From Candidatus Lernaella stagnicola (GTDB lineage Bacteria > Lernaellota > Lernaellaia > Lernaellales > Lernaellaceae): a stretch of DNA of 64,000 bases. The notes under the pieces are model-generated. The model did not search any database and was not told the origin of the DNA. It saw only the letters and a list, made by a program, of their open reading frames with translations. This document shows positions 9,401 through 17,731 of the stretch, in pieces. The position numbers and the translations under genes are program-made. How positions within the stretch are numbered: the first letter of the stretch is position 1; each line of letters begins with the position of its first letter. Location of the stretch: assembly GCA_030765525.1 (NCBI GenBank), contig JAVCCK010000041.1, positions 62,001 to 126,000 of the forward strand. The letters are read 5' to 3'.

Positions 9401-10669
9401 TTACCGGTGTCTGAGTTTTTCCGCTGCCACTTTTTTGGCTTGTACCGAGACCATTCCCGGCACTTGCTTGCTTTTTGCCAAGCTATGCAAATCGCGAATA
9501 TTCAAACGCAGTAGAAATTTTATGGCTGTGGGGAGGGGCGTTTTGGGATTCAAACACAGGCCGTGTACGACCTGGTAATTCTTGGTCCAGTCGCGGTTGC
9601 CCGTGATCATGCGAATGATTTCCTCCCGCGCCGTTTTGTCTTTCGTTAACTTAATCACCTCTTCGATTGTGAGGCGCGGATTTCTCAACACCGCTTCCTG
9701 GACCATTTTGTTCGGGCTTTTTATCAAAATTTGCCGCGCCTCAATGTTGCCCTTCATCGCAAGGCGCATTTTGTCGACTTCGCGGAGTTGGCGAATTCGA
9801 AACACCATGGAACGTCGTTCCTGGGAGCTAAGGTCGCGCCCGGGGTCGAGCAGAAATTCGACCGTGAACTCCTCCTCGGGCTCGAAAACTTCGGTTTCGA
9901 GATCATCAAGATCGACGCTTTGTTCCAACTCTGCAAAAAGGTCCGGATCCACCTCGATGCCGAGGGGGGCATCCAAATCGATCGATTCTTCCAACTCCGC
10001 CTCGGTGGGCAATTCCGTCTCGACGGCTTCGGCGGACTCTTCCATGTCAAAAGCGGCGTCCGTTTCCGCGTCGAAGTCTTCCTTCTCGACCGGCTCATCA
10101 AGCGGCTCTTCCGGCTCCGGCTCGGGGCCGCGCAGGATTTCTTCGATGGGTCGGCCGGTGGCCATCTCGACGAAGTTCCTGACGCGTTCCGCAGTGGCCA
10201 GGGGCAAAGCGTCGTTATCCAACAGCGCACGAACAATGGCGTCGTCGCGCAGCAAACGCTCCTGGTTGTTGGCGATGATGTTGAGCACCGACTCCTCGTT
10301 GCGAGTACGCGCCAACAACTCAATCGTTTCATCTACCGCGTTTCGATTGAGGACGAGCACTTCGAACAAGTGTGCGTCGGGCAGGTCGCGGTTGGCGAAC
10401 CAGTGGAGGATTTTCGGCGAAATTTGATCGGCCAGCAGCGGCAACAAGAGCTCACGCGGCAACGACGTGAGACTGCGGCGCGCCGTCGCGCGGATTCGGC
10501 GATCCGAATCAGCCGCTAAATGATAAAGCAATATGGCCAGATCACTGGTACCCATGGGAAGCAAGGCGCGCGCGGCCATCATTTTGGTCGACATGGGGGC
10601 GTCTTGCGGGAACGCATCTTTGACGGAGTTAGGCAGCTCGTCCCAACTCATTGGCTCAAACGGACGCAT
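9401..10669 (-). CDS. HEAT-like helical repeat protein with acidic linker
   Basis: The protein has 422 residues and no signal peptide. The N-terminal half (about 25-180) consists of alpha-helical pairs of HEAT/ARM type (LLYHLAADSDRRIRATARR). The middle (about 185-270) is a highly acidic, probably disordered linker (EPEPEEPLDEPVEKEDFDAE). The C-terminal part (about 280-420) is again helical and charged (KTAREEIIRMITGNRDW). I know no biochemical role; proteins of this style act as cytoplasmic scaffolds. The ATG has AAAGGGG upstream, and a good promoter lies 33-61 bases before it. It is first in a two-gene unit with the small membrane protein. Confidence 0.6.
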   Translation of the reverse strand: MRPFEPMSWDELPNSVKDAFPQDAPMSTKMMAARALLPMGTSDLAILLYHLAADSDRRIRATARRSLTSLPRELLLPLLADQISPKILHWFANRDLPDAHLFEVLVLNRNAVDETIELLARTRNEESVLNIIANNQERLLRDDAIVRALLDNDALPLATAERVRNFVEMATGRPIEEILRGPEPEPEEPLDEPVEKEDFDAETDAAFDMEESAEAVETELPTEAELEESIDLDAPLGIEVDPDLFAELEQSVDLDDLETEVFEPEEEFTVEFLLDPGRDLSSQERRSMVFRIRQLREVDKMRLAMKGNIEARQILIKSPNKMVQEAVLRNPRLTIEEVIKLTKDKTAREEIIRMITGNRDWTKNYQVVHGLCLNPKTPLPTAIKFLLRLNIRDLHSLAKSKQVPGMVSVQAKKVAAEKLRHR

Positions 10670-10701
10670 GGAAACCCCTTTGAAGATACAACTTTTACGG
10701 T

Positions 10702-10730
10702 ATCATAATGAAAAGCCGGTGCAGGATCAA
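10702..10730 (-). promoter_or_regulatory. Candidate sigma70-type promoter for the HEAT-like gene
   Basis: Read on the minus strand, TTGATC (10730-10725), a 17-base spacer and TATGAT (10707-10702) give a close match to a vegetative promoter, 33 bases before the ATG at 10669. The -35 hexamer lies inside the loop of the terminator that follows the EF-G-like gene, so the terminator and the next promoter share sequence. Confidence 0.5.
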
Positions 10731-10748
10731 TCGACCCGCACCGGCTTT
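10712..10748 (-). terminator. Intrinsic terminator after the EF-G-like gene
   Basis: An 11-bp perfect stem (AAAGCCGGTGC pairing with GCACCGGCTTT) has a 15-base loop, starts 22 bases beyond the stop codon and ends in a short run of T on the minus strand. The hairpin is clear; the T tract (TTTT) is short. Confidence 0.75.
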
Positions 10749-10770
10749 GATCGCGTTAGGCTAATCTTTT

Positions 10771-12852
10771 CTACTCTTCTTCTTCCTCATCTCCCTTGGC
10801 CGCGTCGATAATTTTCTGCGCGAGATCACTCGGAATCTCTTCGTAGTGCGAGAACTCCATCGTAAAAGCGCCTTGGCCGCTGGTCATTGAGCGGAGGTCG
10901 GGCTCGTAGCGCAGCACTTCGGCCAACGGTACCTGGGCTTTGATAACCGAGTTCTTCCCCTTGGTATCGATCCCGGCCGGCCGCCCCCGGCGGCTGGAGA
11001 GGTCGCCCATGACGTCGCCGGTATTCTCACTCGGGACGGTGATTTCCAGGTTCATAATCGGTTCCAGCAGGCAGGGCTTGGCCTGTTCGACCGCTTTTTT
11101 CGTGCACATGCTGCCGGCCATTTTGAACGCGGCTTCCGAACTATCTACCGGGTGGAACTTGCCGTCGACGCATCGAACTTCGACATCGACGATTTCGTGG
11201 CCGGCCAACACACCGCGCCCCAGGCGATCTTGTACGCCTTTATCGACCGCCGGGATGTACTGGCGCGGGATGACGCCGCCGACGATCTTGTCGACGAATT
11301 CATAACCTTCGCCGCGCGGTTTGGGGCTCAGCACCAGTTCGCATTCACCGAACTGGCCGCGACCGCCGGTCTGTTTCTTGTGGCGGTAACGGGCGCGTGC
11401 TTCGGCGCGGATCGTTTCCTTATACGGCACTTTCGGCGTCGATATCGTCACTTCCACACCGAATTTACGCCGCAGCTTCTCGACCGTGATTTCCAGGTGT
11501 CCCTGGCCGACGCCCTCGATGATGAACTCCTTGGTTTGCTCGTCAAAACGCAAACCAACGGTCGGATCTTCCTCGCAAAGGCGCTGCAGGCCGGCGGTAA
11601 TCTTCTCTTCGTCGCCTTGACTCTTGGGCTGAATCGAGAAGCTGATGGACGGCGATGGCACTTTGATCAACGAATACTGAACCGGCGCCCTGTCGTCACA
11701 CAGGGTGTCGGCGGTAAGCGTGTCTTTCAATTTCGCCACGGCGATGATATCGCCCACGACGCCTTCGTCGATGGCTTCTTTTTCCTTACCGAAAAGCTTC
11801 AGCAGTTGGCCCCAGCGCTCCTTGGTATCTTGATTCGGATTGAACGCGGTGGAGTCCGGCGTTGCCTTGCCGGAGATGATCCGCATCACACTCAAGCGAC
11901 CGGCATGGCGGTCGATAATGGTTTTGAACACGATGGCCGAGAAGGGCTCGCCCTCTTCGGATTTGCGCTCCACTTCCTCTTCGGTGCCCGGCTTGACGCC
12001 AAAAGTGGGGTGCCGGTCCAGCGGACTCGGGCCCGATTCGGCGATCAGGTCCATCAAAGGTTGGACACCGATGTTTTTCGTAGCGCTGCCGCACATGACC
12101 GGGACGATCTCGCCGCTTTTGATGCCTTCTTTCAGGGCGGCAAGGACCGCTTCGGGCGCAAGCTCTTCGCCTTCGAGGTAGGCCATCATCAGGTCTTCGT
12201 CGTTTTCGGCGATCGCCTCAATGGCCTTCGTGCGATATTCCTCGACCTGGGCGGCCATGTCGGCCGGGACATCGATCGGGGAGGCTTTACCGTTGGCGAA
12301 TGAGAACGCCTTTCCAGTCAGCAAGTCCACGACGCCGGTAAATGAGGTTTCCTTGCCGATGGGGATTTGCAGCGGCGTGAGGGTGACTTTGAAGGTCGTT
12401 TGAATTTCCTGCAGGACCTTGAAGTAATCGGCGCGCTCCCGGTCCATCTTGTTGATGAAAATAAAGCGCGGAAGGCCCATATCCGTCGCGTAGTCCCAGA
12501 ACTTTTCGGTTTGCACTTCGACGCCGCCGGCCGCACAGACGGTGATCAACGCCAAATCGGCGGCGACCATGGCAAAACGGCTATCGGCGGCGAAATTTGC
12601 GCCACCCGGCGTATCTAAAATGTTGATGCGCGTGCGGTGCCATTCGGCCGAGGCGATACCGGTTCCGATGGAATGGGTTTTGGAGATTTCCTCCGGCTCC
12701 CAGTCCGTGACGGTGTTGCCGTCTTCGACGCGGCCGAGGCGAGTAGTGGCTTTGGCGTTGAACAAGAAGGCCTCAGCCAGACTCGTTTTGCCACTGCCTC
12801 CATGTCCAAAAAAACCGACGTTGCGGACCTTGGCGGATTCGTAAACCTTCAT
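10771..12852 (-). CDS. Elongation factor G-like GTPase (EF-G2 type)
   Basis: The 693-residue protein has the five-domain layout of EF-G, but the GTPase motifs mark it as the EF-G-like subfamily rather than the standard translocase. The P-loop is GHGGSGKT (residues 16-23) where EF-G has GHxDAGKT. Switch II reads DTPGGANF, so the catalytic His of DTPGHVDF is absent. G4 is NKMD. The C-terminal domain IV/V sequence (RGRPAGIDTKG, then YEPDLRSMTSGQGAF) is EF-G-like. It may act in ribosome recycling or stress translation; this is inferred. It stands alone, far from rpsL/rpsG/tuf genes, which also argues against the canonical fusA. The tail is acidic (GDEEEEE). Confidence 0.85.
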   Translation of the reverse strand: MKVYESAKVRNVGFFGHGGSGKTSLAEAFLFNAKATTRLGRVEDGNTVTDWEPEEISKTHSIGTGIASAEWHRTRINILDTPGGANFAADSRFAMVAADLALITVCAAGGVEVQTEKFWDYATDMGLPRFIFINKMDRERADYFKVLQEIQTTFKVTLTPLQIPIGKETSFTGVVDLLTGKAFSFANGKASPIDVPADMAAQVEEYRTKAIEAIAENDEDLMMAYLEGEELAPEAVLAALKEGIKSGEIVPVMCGSATKNIGVQPLMDLIAESGPSPLDRHPTFGVKPGTEEEVERKSEEGEPFSAIVFKTIIDRHAGRLSVMRIISGKATPDSTAFNPNQDTKERWGQLLKLFGKEKEAIDEGVVGDIIAVAKLKDTLTADTLCDDRAPVQYSLIKVPSPSISFSIQPKSQGDEEKITAGLQRLCEEDPTVGLRFDEQTKEFIIEGVGQGHLEITVEKLRRKFGVEVTISTPKVPYKETIRAEARARYRHKKQTGGRGQFGECELVLSPKPRGEGYEFVDKIVGGVIPRQYIPAVDKGVQDRLGRGVLAGHEIVDVEVRCVDGKFHPVDSSEAAFKMAGSMCTKKAVEQAKPCLLEPIMNLEITVPSENTGDVMGDLSSRRGRPAGIDTKGKNSVIKAQVPLAEVLRYEPDLRSMTSGQGAFTMEFSHYEEIPSDLAQKIIDAAKGDEEEEE

Positions 12853-12983
12853 GGGATATGCAACTCCTCATCTCTGTCTTATGTAAGCGTAACCCCGCGA
12901 TACTTTAAGGATTTATTCGCGTCTGTTGCGCTCCAAAATAACGAGCATCGAAAAGTAGACTAGTTGGCCTGAAAAATCAAGGC

Positions 12984-13751
12984 CTAACCGCGGTTTAGGT
13001 GGTAGAGAAGGAGCAAGCCCCGCAGCGTAATATCTTGATCCACTTCCTTGATCGTTTTGGATTGCGGCGCGATCAATTCAGCCAGCCCGCCGGTCGCCAT
13101 GGTGTAGACTTTCCGGTCCAATTCGTGCCAGATCCGTTGCACGATACCGTCGACCAAACCGATGTAGCCGTAGAGTACGCCGCTTTGAATGGATTCGATC
13201 GTATTCTTGCCGATCACGTGGCGCGGCGGGGATAGATCGATGCGCGGCAATTTGCTGGCTCGAAAGAAGAGGGCGTCCAGGCTGATCGTAATTCCGGGCG
13301 TGATGATGCCGCCGAGGTACTCGCCTTTTTCGCTGACGACGTCGAAGGTGGTCGCGGTTCCGAAATCGATACAGACCAGAGAATCGCCGACCTTATCAAA
13401 AGCCGCGACGGCGTTGACGATGCGGTCCGCGCCGACCTCTTTGGGATTGTCGTACAAAATCGGCATACCGGTTTTGATGCCGGGGCCGACGACCACTGGA
13501 CGGCAGTCGAAAAGCTTGTGGATCACGTTTTCGAAAACCGATTGCAGCGGCGGCACAACGCAGGAAATGATCGCACCGTGAATATGCTCGGGCGCAAAGT
13601 CGTCGGCGGCGAGCAAATTCCGAATAAGTATGGCGTATTCATCCGCGGTTTTCTGTTTCTTCGTTTCGACGCGCCACGTGGCCGCGAGACTATCGTCTGC
13701 GAAAATACCCAGTACGATGTTCGTGTTGCCGATATCGATCGCGAAGAGCAT
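12984..13751 (-). CDS. coaX: Type III pantothenate kinase
   Basis: CoaX phosphorylates pantothenate in the first step of coenzyme A synthesis and belongs to the ASKHA fold. The 255 residues begin MLFAIDIGNTNIVLGIF, the phosphate-binding motif of the family, and carry GADRIVNAVAAF and the second ATP motif IDFGTATTFDVVSEKGEY. An open frame extends further upstream, but the ATG at 13751 directly precedes the DIGNTN motif and lies 2 bases after the birA stop. It is the last gene of nadC-birA-coaX, a cofactor cluster found in many bacteria. Confidence 0.95.
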   Translation of the reverse strand: MLFAIDIGNTNIVLGIFADDSLAATWRVETKKQKTADEYAILIRNLLAADDFAPEHIHGAIISCVVPPLQSVFENVIHKLFDCRPVVVGPGIKTGMPILYDNPKEVGADRIVNAVAAFDKVGDSLVCIDFGTATTFDVVSEKGEYLGGIITPGITISLDALFFRASKLPRIDLSPPRHVIGKNTIESIQSGVLYGYIGLVDGIVQRIWHELDRKVYTMATGGLAELIAPQSKTIKEVDQDITLRGLLLLYHLNRG

Positions 13752-13753
13752 CG

Positions 13754-14542
13754 TCAATCCTCCACCAAAAAAACGTCGCCGCTGACAACCAGTCGGCGCC
13801 GGCCGGCTACTGATACAAGCAAACGGCCGCATTCGTCAATTCCGAGCGCCTCGGCTTCGACCTCGCCGCCGGGCTCCTGCAATTTGACACGTCGGCCAGG
13901 TAGCCCGGCTCGCTGTTCCCAATCGCGAAACACCGCCGGGGGATCGACGAGCCATCGATCGTATTCGTTTTCCAGGAAATTTAGAATCTCAGCAAGTAGA
14001 ACGCCGCGCGGGACGATACTGCCCGTCACGTCGCGCAGGCTGACCGCTTCGTAATCGCTGCGCGCCGAACGCGCGCGTGCTTGGGAATTGACGTTGACTC
14101 CCAACCCCACAACGACCGTATCGCCTTCTTGTTGACACAAGATACCGCACACTTTATCGCGCCCGATCAACACGTCATTCGGCCATTTCAAGGTCGCCTT
14201 TTCGCCGACCTGGCGGGCAATTGCGGCGTGCGCGGCAACACCGGCTACCAGTGATATCTCAGGGAAGCGTTCGCGCGGCGTCGGCGGTTTGAGCAGGACG
14301 GAAAAGAGCAAGTCTGCGCCGGATTCACTGTCCCAGCCGCGATCCAGGCGACCGCGTCCGGCTGTCTGGTGGTCGGTGACCAGCACGCGTCCGTGTTGTG
14401 CGCCCCGGCGCGCCTCGGCCAGCAGATCTCCATTGGTGCTGCCGGTCGTCGCCACGACGGTAACCGCCGGCTGCCCGAGACGTCGCGTTGCAAGCTTGGA
14501 TTGAATCGCTTCGGGCCGGAAGTCGGCGGGCAGGGCGTTCAC
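13754..14542 (-). CDS. birA: Biotin--[acetyl-CoA-carboxylase] ligase, without repressor domain
   Basis: The enzyme activates biotin with ATP and transfers it to the carboxyl-carrier protein. The motifs are TTGSTNGDLL, the biotinyl-AMP loop AGRGRLDRGW, KWPNDVLI and VGLGVNVN. I place the start at the GTG at 14542, which overlaps the nadC stop as GTGA and gives 262 residues. There is no N-terminal winged-helix domain, so this is the ligase-only form and should not repress biotin genes. It is translationally coupled to nadC, with coaX following after 2 bases. Confidence 0.92.
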   Translation of the reverse strand: MNALPADFRPEAIQSKLATRRLGQPAVTVVATTGSTNGDLLAEARRGAQHGRVLVTDHQTAGRGRLDRGWDSESGADLLFSVLLKPPTPRERFPEISLVAGVAAHAAIARQVGEKATLKWPNDVLIGRDKVCGILCQQEGDTVVVGLGVNVNSQARARSARSDYEAVSLRDVTGSIVPRGVLLAEILNFLENEYDRWLVDPPAVFRDWEQRAGLPGRRVKLQEPGGEVEAEALGIDECGRLLVSVAGRRRLVVSGDVFLVED

Positions 14543-15378
14543 GCAGTAACCAACTTCATATGCAGATCGGCGGCGGGCGCGCTGTGAGTCAACGCTCCAC
14601 AACTGATGCGATCCACGCCGGTAGCGGCCAGTTCGGCAATATGTTCAAGCGTCACGCCGCCCGAAACTTCGAGTTGCGCCCGCCCGGCGGTTACTTCAAC
14701 GGCTCGCCGAATCTGCTCGAGCGACATGTTGTCCAACAAAATGATATCGGCGCCATGGAGCAGGGCCGCGGCCAATTCATCCTCGTTGCGCACTTCCACT
14801 TCGATCCGCAAGCCGGGCGCGAGCCGTTTCACGCGGTCGATGGCCGCCCCGATGCCGCCGGCCGCATCGACGTGGTTGTCCTTGATGAGGATCTGATCGT
14901 ACAAGCCCATGCGATGGTTGACGCCGCCGCCGGCACGAACCGCCGCCTTTTCCAAGGACCGCCACGCAGGCGTCGTTTTGCGCGTGTCCAGGATTTGCAC
15001 GTGGGTTCCGCTTGCGGCCTCAACGTAACGTGCCGTGTTGGTGGCCACGCCGCTAAGGTGGCAGAGAAAATTCAAGCATGTGCGCTCACCGGCGAGCAAT
15101 GCCCGCACTCGCCCGTCGAGCACTGCGACGATGCTGCCGGGGGTAAGGCGGTCGCCGTTGGCCGCCCGGACGTTGAGTTGCACCTCGGGATCGACGGCTT
15201 GCCAAACCGGCTGCAATGTTTCCATGCCTGCCAGAACGAGATTCTGCTTGGCGCGGATTTCCGCTCGGCCCTCACTGGCGTCGGAGATCGTCGCGTTCGC
15301 CGTGACGTCGCCGGAGCCGATGTCCTCGGCCAACGCAAGGACGATTAGGGCGTGGAGGCGCGATTGCTCGACGGTCAT
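14539..15378 (-). CDS. nadC: Nicotinate-nucleotide pyrophosphorylase (carboxylating)
   Basis: NadC converts quinolinate and PRPP to nicotinate mononucleotide and CO2 in de novo NAD synthesis. The 279 residues are of family length. Diagnostic segments are LDTRKTTPAWR, the GGGVNHRMGLYDQILIKDNH block that binds quinolinate and phosphate, and EVEVRNEDE. The stop overlaps the birA start, and the start (15378) abuts the stop of the receiver-like gene (15379), so all four genes probably form one transcript. nadA and nadB are not in the window. Confidence 0.96.
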   Translation of the reverse strand: MTVEQSRLHALIVLALAEDIGSGDVTANATISDASEGRAEIRAKQNLVLAGMETLQPVWQAVDPEVQLNVRAANGDRLTPGSIVAVLDGRVRALLAGERTCLNFLCHLSGVATNTARYVEAASGTHVQILDTRKTTPAWRSLEKAAVRAGGGVNHRMGLYDQILIKDNHVDAAGGIGAAIDRVKRLAPGLRIEVEVRNEDELAAALLHGADIILLDNMSLEQIRRAVEVTAGRAQLEVSGGVTLEHIAELAATGVDRISCGALTHSAPAADLHMKLVTA

Positions 15379-16209
15379 TCAATCCTCCATCAGGCGATTG
15401 AGTTTGTTGCGGACGATCGTCTGCACGAGAGGCTGCAACGTGCGGCGCACTTCTTGCCGCATTTCTTCATCGACGCGTTCGCCGTAATGCATTTCCAACC
15501 ACTGCTCGATGTGCCGTGTGACTTCCTCGCTGGTCGTGGCGCTGAGGTCTTCAAACTGCCGCGACCACGTCGCCATGTCGGGGCCGTCGATATCTTCATC
15601 TTTTCCTTCTTCGGAGTCGTGCGCTTCGTCGACGAAGTAATCACGAAATGGATCCTTGGCGGAAGCATCCTTGGGCGTCGAGCCCTCACGCCGAAAGCCG
15701 TGGTAAATGCGCTCGTCGTTCGCGCTCTTTGCCCGGTCGGCCGTTTTTTGGGGTGGCGGAGTCGATCGACGCGTGGACTCCACTTCGCTAAGTGATGCCG
15801 AAGGGCGATCAATCAGAGGAACCTGTGATTCCATGCGATCGATCACTTCATAAGCCAATTCTGAAATCCGTTCTGCGGATTTTGTTGCGGAGAAGTATTG
15901 GTCCACGCCGGCCATGACGCCGCGGCCGGTGTCGTAGTCTTCGTCCTTGTTGACAAATAGGATGACCCCGACGTGGCGCAGCTTTTCCTCGCCTTTTATG
16001 GACCGGCACAGTTCGTAACCGTCACCGCGGGCGAATTGCGGCGCCGTAATCACCAACGACGGTTCGAGTTGTCGGACCAGTTCCATGGCGTCGGTTTCGT
16101 TTTCGGTCTTGTGGAAGCGGTGGAGGCGAATGCCGAGCGCGTCGCGGATGCTCTGCCGCATTTTTCCGGATAGGCCGACTAATACAAAATGTCTGGTCGT
16201 TCGTTGCAT
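15379..16209 (-). CDS. Receiver-like protein lacking the phospho-acceptor Asp, with C-terminal helical domain
   Basis: The protein has 276 residues. Positions 5-120 resemble a CheY-type receiver in length and secondary structure, but the expected acceptor Asp is replaced (LVITAPQFARGDGYELC has Ala at that site) and the Lys motif is altered (YFSATKS). About 60 low-complexity charged residues follow, and then a C-terminal helical region (EEVTRHIEQWLEMHYGERVD) resembling the tail found in some polar-organising or DUF2497-like proteins. A GTG at 16227 is an alternative start, but the ATG at 16209 fits the receiver fold better; neither has a strong ribosome-binding site. Its role is unknown. Confidence 0.6.
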   Translation of the reverse strand: MQRTTRHFVLVGLSGKMRQSIRDALGIRLHRFHKTENETDAMELVRQLEPSLVITAPQFARGDGYELCRSIKGEEKLRHVGVILFVNKDEDYDTGRGVMAGVDQYFSATKSAERISELAYEVIDRMESQVPLIDRPSASLSEVESTRRSTPPPQKTADRAKSANDERIYHGFRREGSTPKDASAKDPFRDYFVDEAHDSEEGKDEDIDGPDMATWSRQFEDLSATTSEEVTRHIEQWLEMHYGERVDEEMRQEVRRTLQPLVQTIVRNKLNRLMED

Positions 16210-16425
16210 ATTTATGTACCGGTACACCTGACAAATCGAGAATACAGAACGAAGCGACCGTCGACAACAACGTCACGCCCGGCCCTCGTTTCCCATCGGA
16301 GGCGGTCTCGACGCTCGGGCCGGAAAGATACCGCCGAGCAGCGACGCTCGTCAATGCGGCGTGTTCATTTACGATTCGATTCACCTTTGCTATCGTACCG
16401 CGAATTGTTCAACGGGAGATGACTC

Positions 16426-17730
16426 GTGCGTAACCGCATCACGTTCCTGATCGTCCTAGCTGTTTTATTGGTCGCCGTCTCCGTTTCGGCCGGCCCTAAC
16501 GCGGGTAAAAGCCTAACCCGTACCCAGGATCCGCTGATCCTCGAGGGCGCGCCACTGGCCGGGCTGACCGGATGGCCGATCGCGGCCACGCGGGCGTTTG
16601 CGATGAAAAACGGCACGGTATCGGCCATTCCGTTTCAAATCGACGAAAAGCGTCCCGACGGGCAATATGCGCTGCCGAGCGGGCCGCAAATAAGCGCCGA
16701 CGACGGCATGATCGACGCCAACGACGAACTCGTTTTTATGGCGATGGACGCCGGCGATCGAATCGGACGCGACCAATTGCCGGCCGGATTCACGGCCGCT
16801 GTGGAATTGGAAATCACCGATCCGATTGACGGAGGAAAGGGCTGGGTTTATCTGGCGAGCTACGCGCAGAATCCCCCGCCGCTTTCCGCGATCGACTATG
16901 TGACCTACAACAACGCGAACGTCGTGATCGACACCCTTTGGTTCCGCATGGCTTTTCACCCAAAGGCGCGGCTTTCTATCGGCGACCTGATCCGCAAGCC
17001 GGCCGGCGGTGGCGGGAACCGCGACCTGGTTGATCGGTTGAAAATCCGTTTCACGGGCTCCGTATTCGGCGTTGACTTGGACCGCAACGAGGAAAATTTC
17101 CTGAGCGAAACCCTGGGCTGGATCGACGGCCCGGTTCGCATCGTGCGACGCACAGTCAACCGCGTGACATTGTGGAAATTGAAGTCACCCAAGGCGTTCA
17201 CCGACAACGTGTATTACATCAACGCGTTTGAATTCCCGACGATCATCGAGCTGCCCTTCCGCTCGGATTTGATCGTGAAGAATCCGAAGTTTCGCATCAG
17301 CACCGACGGGATGTGCAACGTCAGCGGCCGTAGGTTCTACAACAGCAACAATCCAAACGGCGTATCCATCGATGGTGTGATGGACGCCGCGGAGAAGAGC
17401 CTCGATACGGGGCCGTATACTTGGTCGCTGGTAACCGATCCCGGCGGGCAGGGTGGGTGGATGAACCGCCTTCTGTACGACACGCGGGCCACACCGGTCA
17501 GACCGAATCTGTACTATAACGACAATGCCGGCGTCGCCGATGGCCCGGAGGACGAACTCGGTGAGTGCGGCGATATCGGCTACACGCTGGATAACCTCGG
17601 CCAATTGAAGAAAGACAAAATGTACTTGAAGTCGATTCTTTACAGCGTGCCTGGGACCGACGCGAAAACGATCTCCGAGTTTCTCAACATCATCGACAAA
17701 CCGTTGCGCGTGAACGTACGAGCCCTCTGA
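16426..17730 (+). CDS. Secreted protein of unknown function
   Basis: This encodes 434 residues from a GTG start (GGGAGA upstream). A clear Sec signal peptide (residues 1-22, FLIVLAVLLVAVSVSAGP) suggests export, with no lipobox Cys. The mature part is beta-rich with many Asp/Gly turns (AGDRIGRDQLPAGF, DRNEENFLSE) and no repeats that I recognise. It may be a periplasmic or surface carbohydrate-binding-like protein; this is a guess from composition only. It stops 1 base before the stop of the convergent membrane protein, so the two transcripts must overlap at their 3' ends. Confidence 0.6.
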   Translation: MRNRITFLIVLAVLLVAVSVSAGPNAGKSLTRTQDPLILEGAPLAGLTGWPIAATRAFAMKNGTVSAIPFQIDEKRPDGQYALPSGPQISADDGMIDANDELVFMAMDAGDRIGRDQLPAGFTAAVELEITDPIDGGKGWVYLASYAQNPPPLSAIDYVTYNNANVVIDTLWFRMAFHPKARLSIGDLIRKPAGGGGNRDLVDRLKIRFTGSVFGVDLDRNEENFLSETLGWIDGPVRIVRRTVNRVTLWKLKSPKAFTDNVYYINAFEFPTIIELPFRSDLIVKNPKFRISTDGMCNVSGRRFYNSNNPNGVSIDGVMDAAEKSLDTGPYTWSLVTDPGGQGGWMNRLLYDTRATPVRPNLYYNDNAGVADGPEDELGECGDIGYTLDNLGQLKKDKMYLKSILYSVPGTDAKTISEFLNIIDKPLRVNVRAL

Positions 17731-17731
17731 A

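Noticed and set aside
11152-12303. Plus-strand open frame of 383 codons over the EF-G-like gene
   Set aside because: It lies wholly within a conserved GTPase gene on the other strand, and the sequence is Arg/His/Phe-rich shadow.
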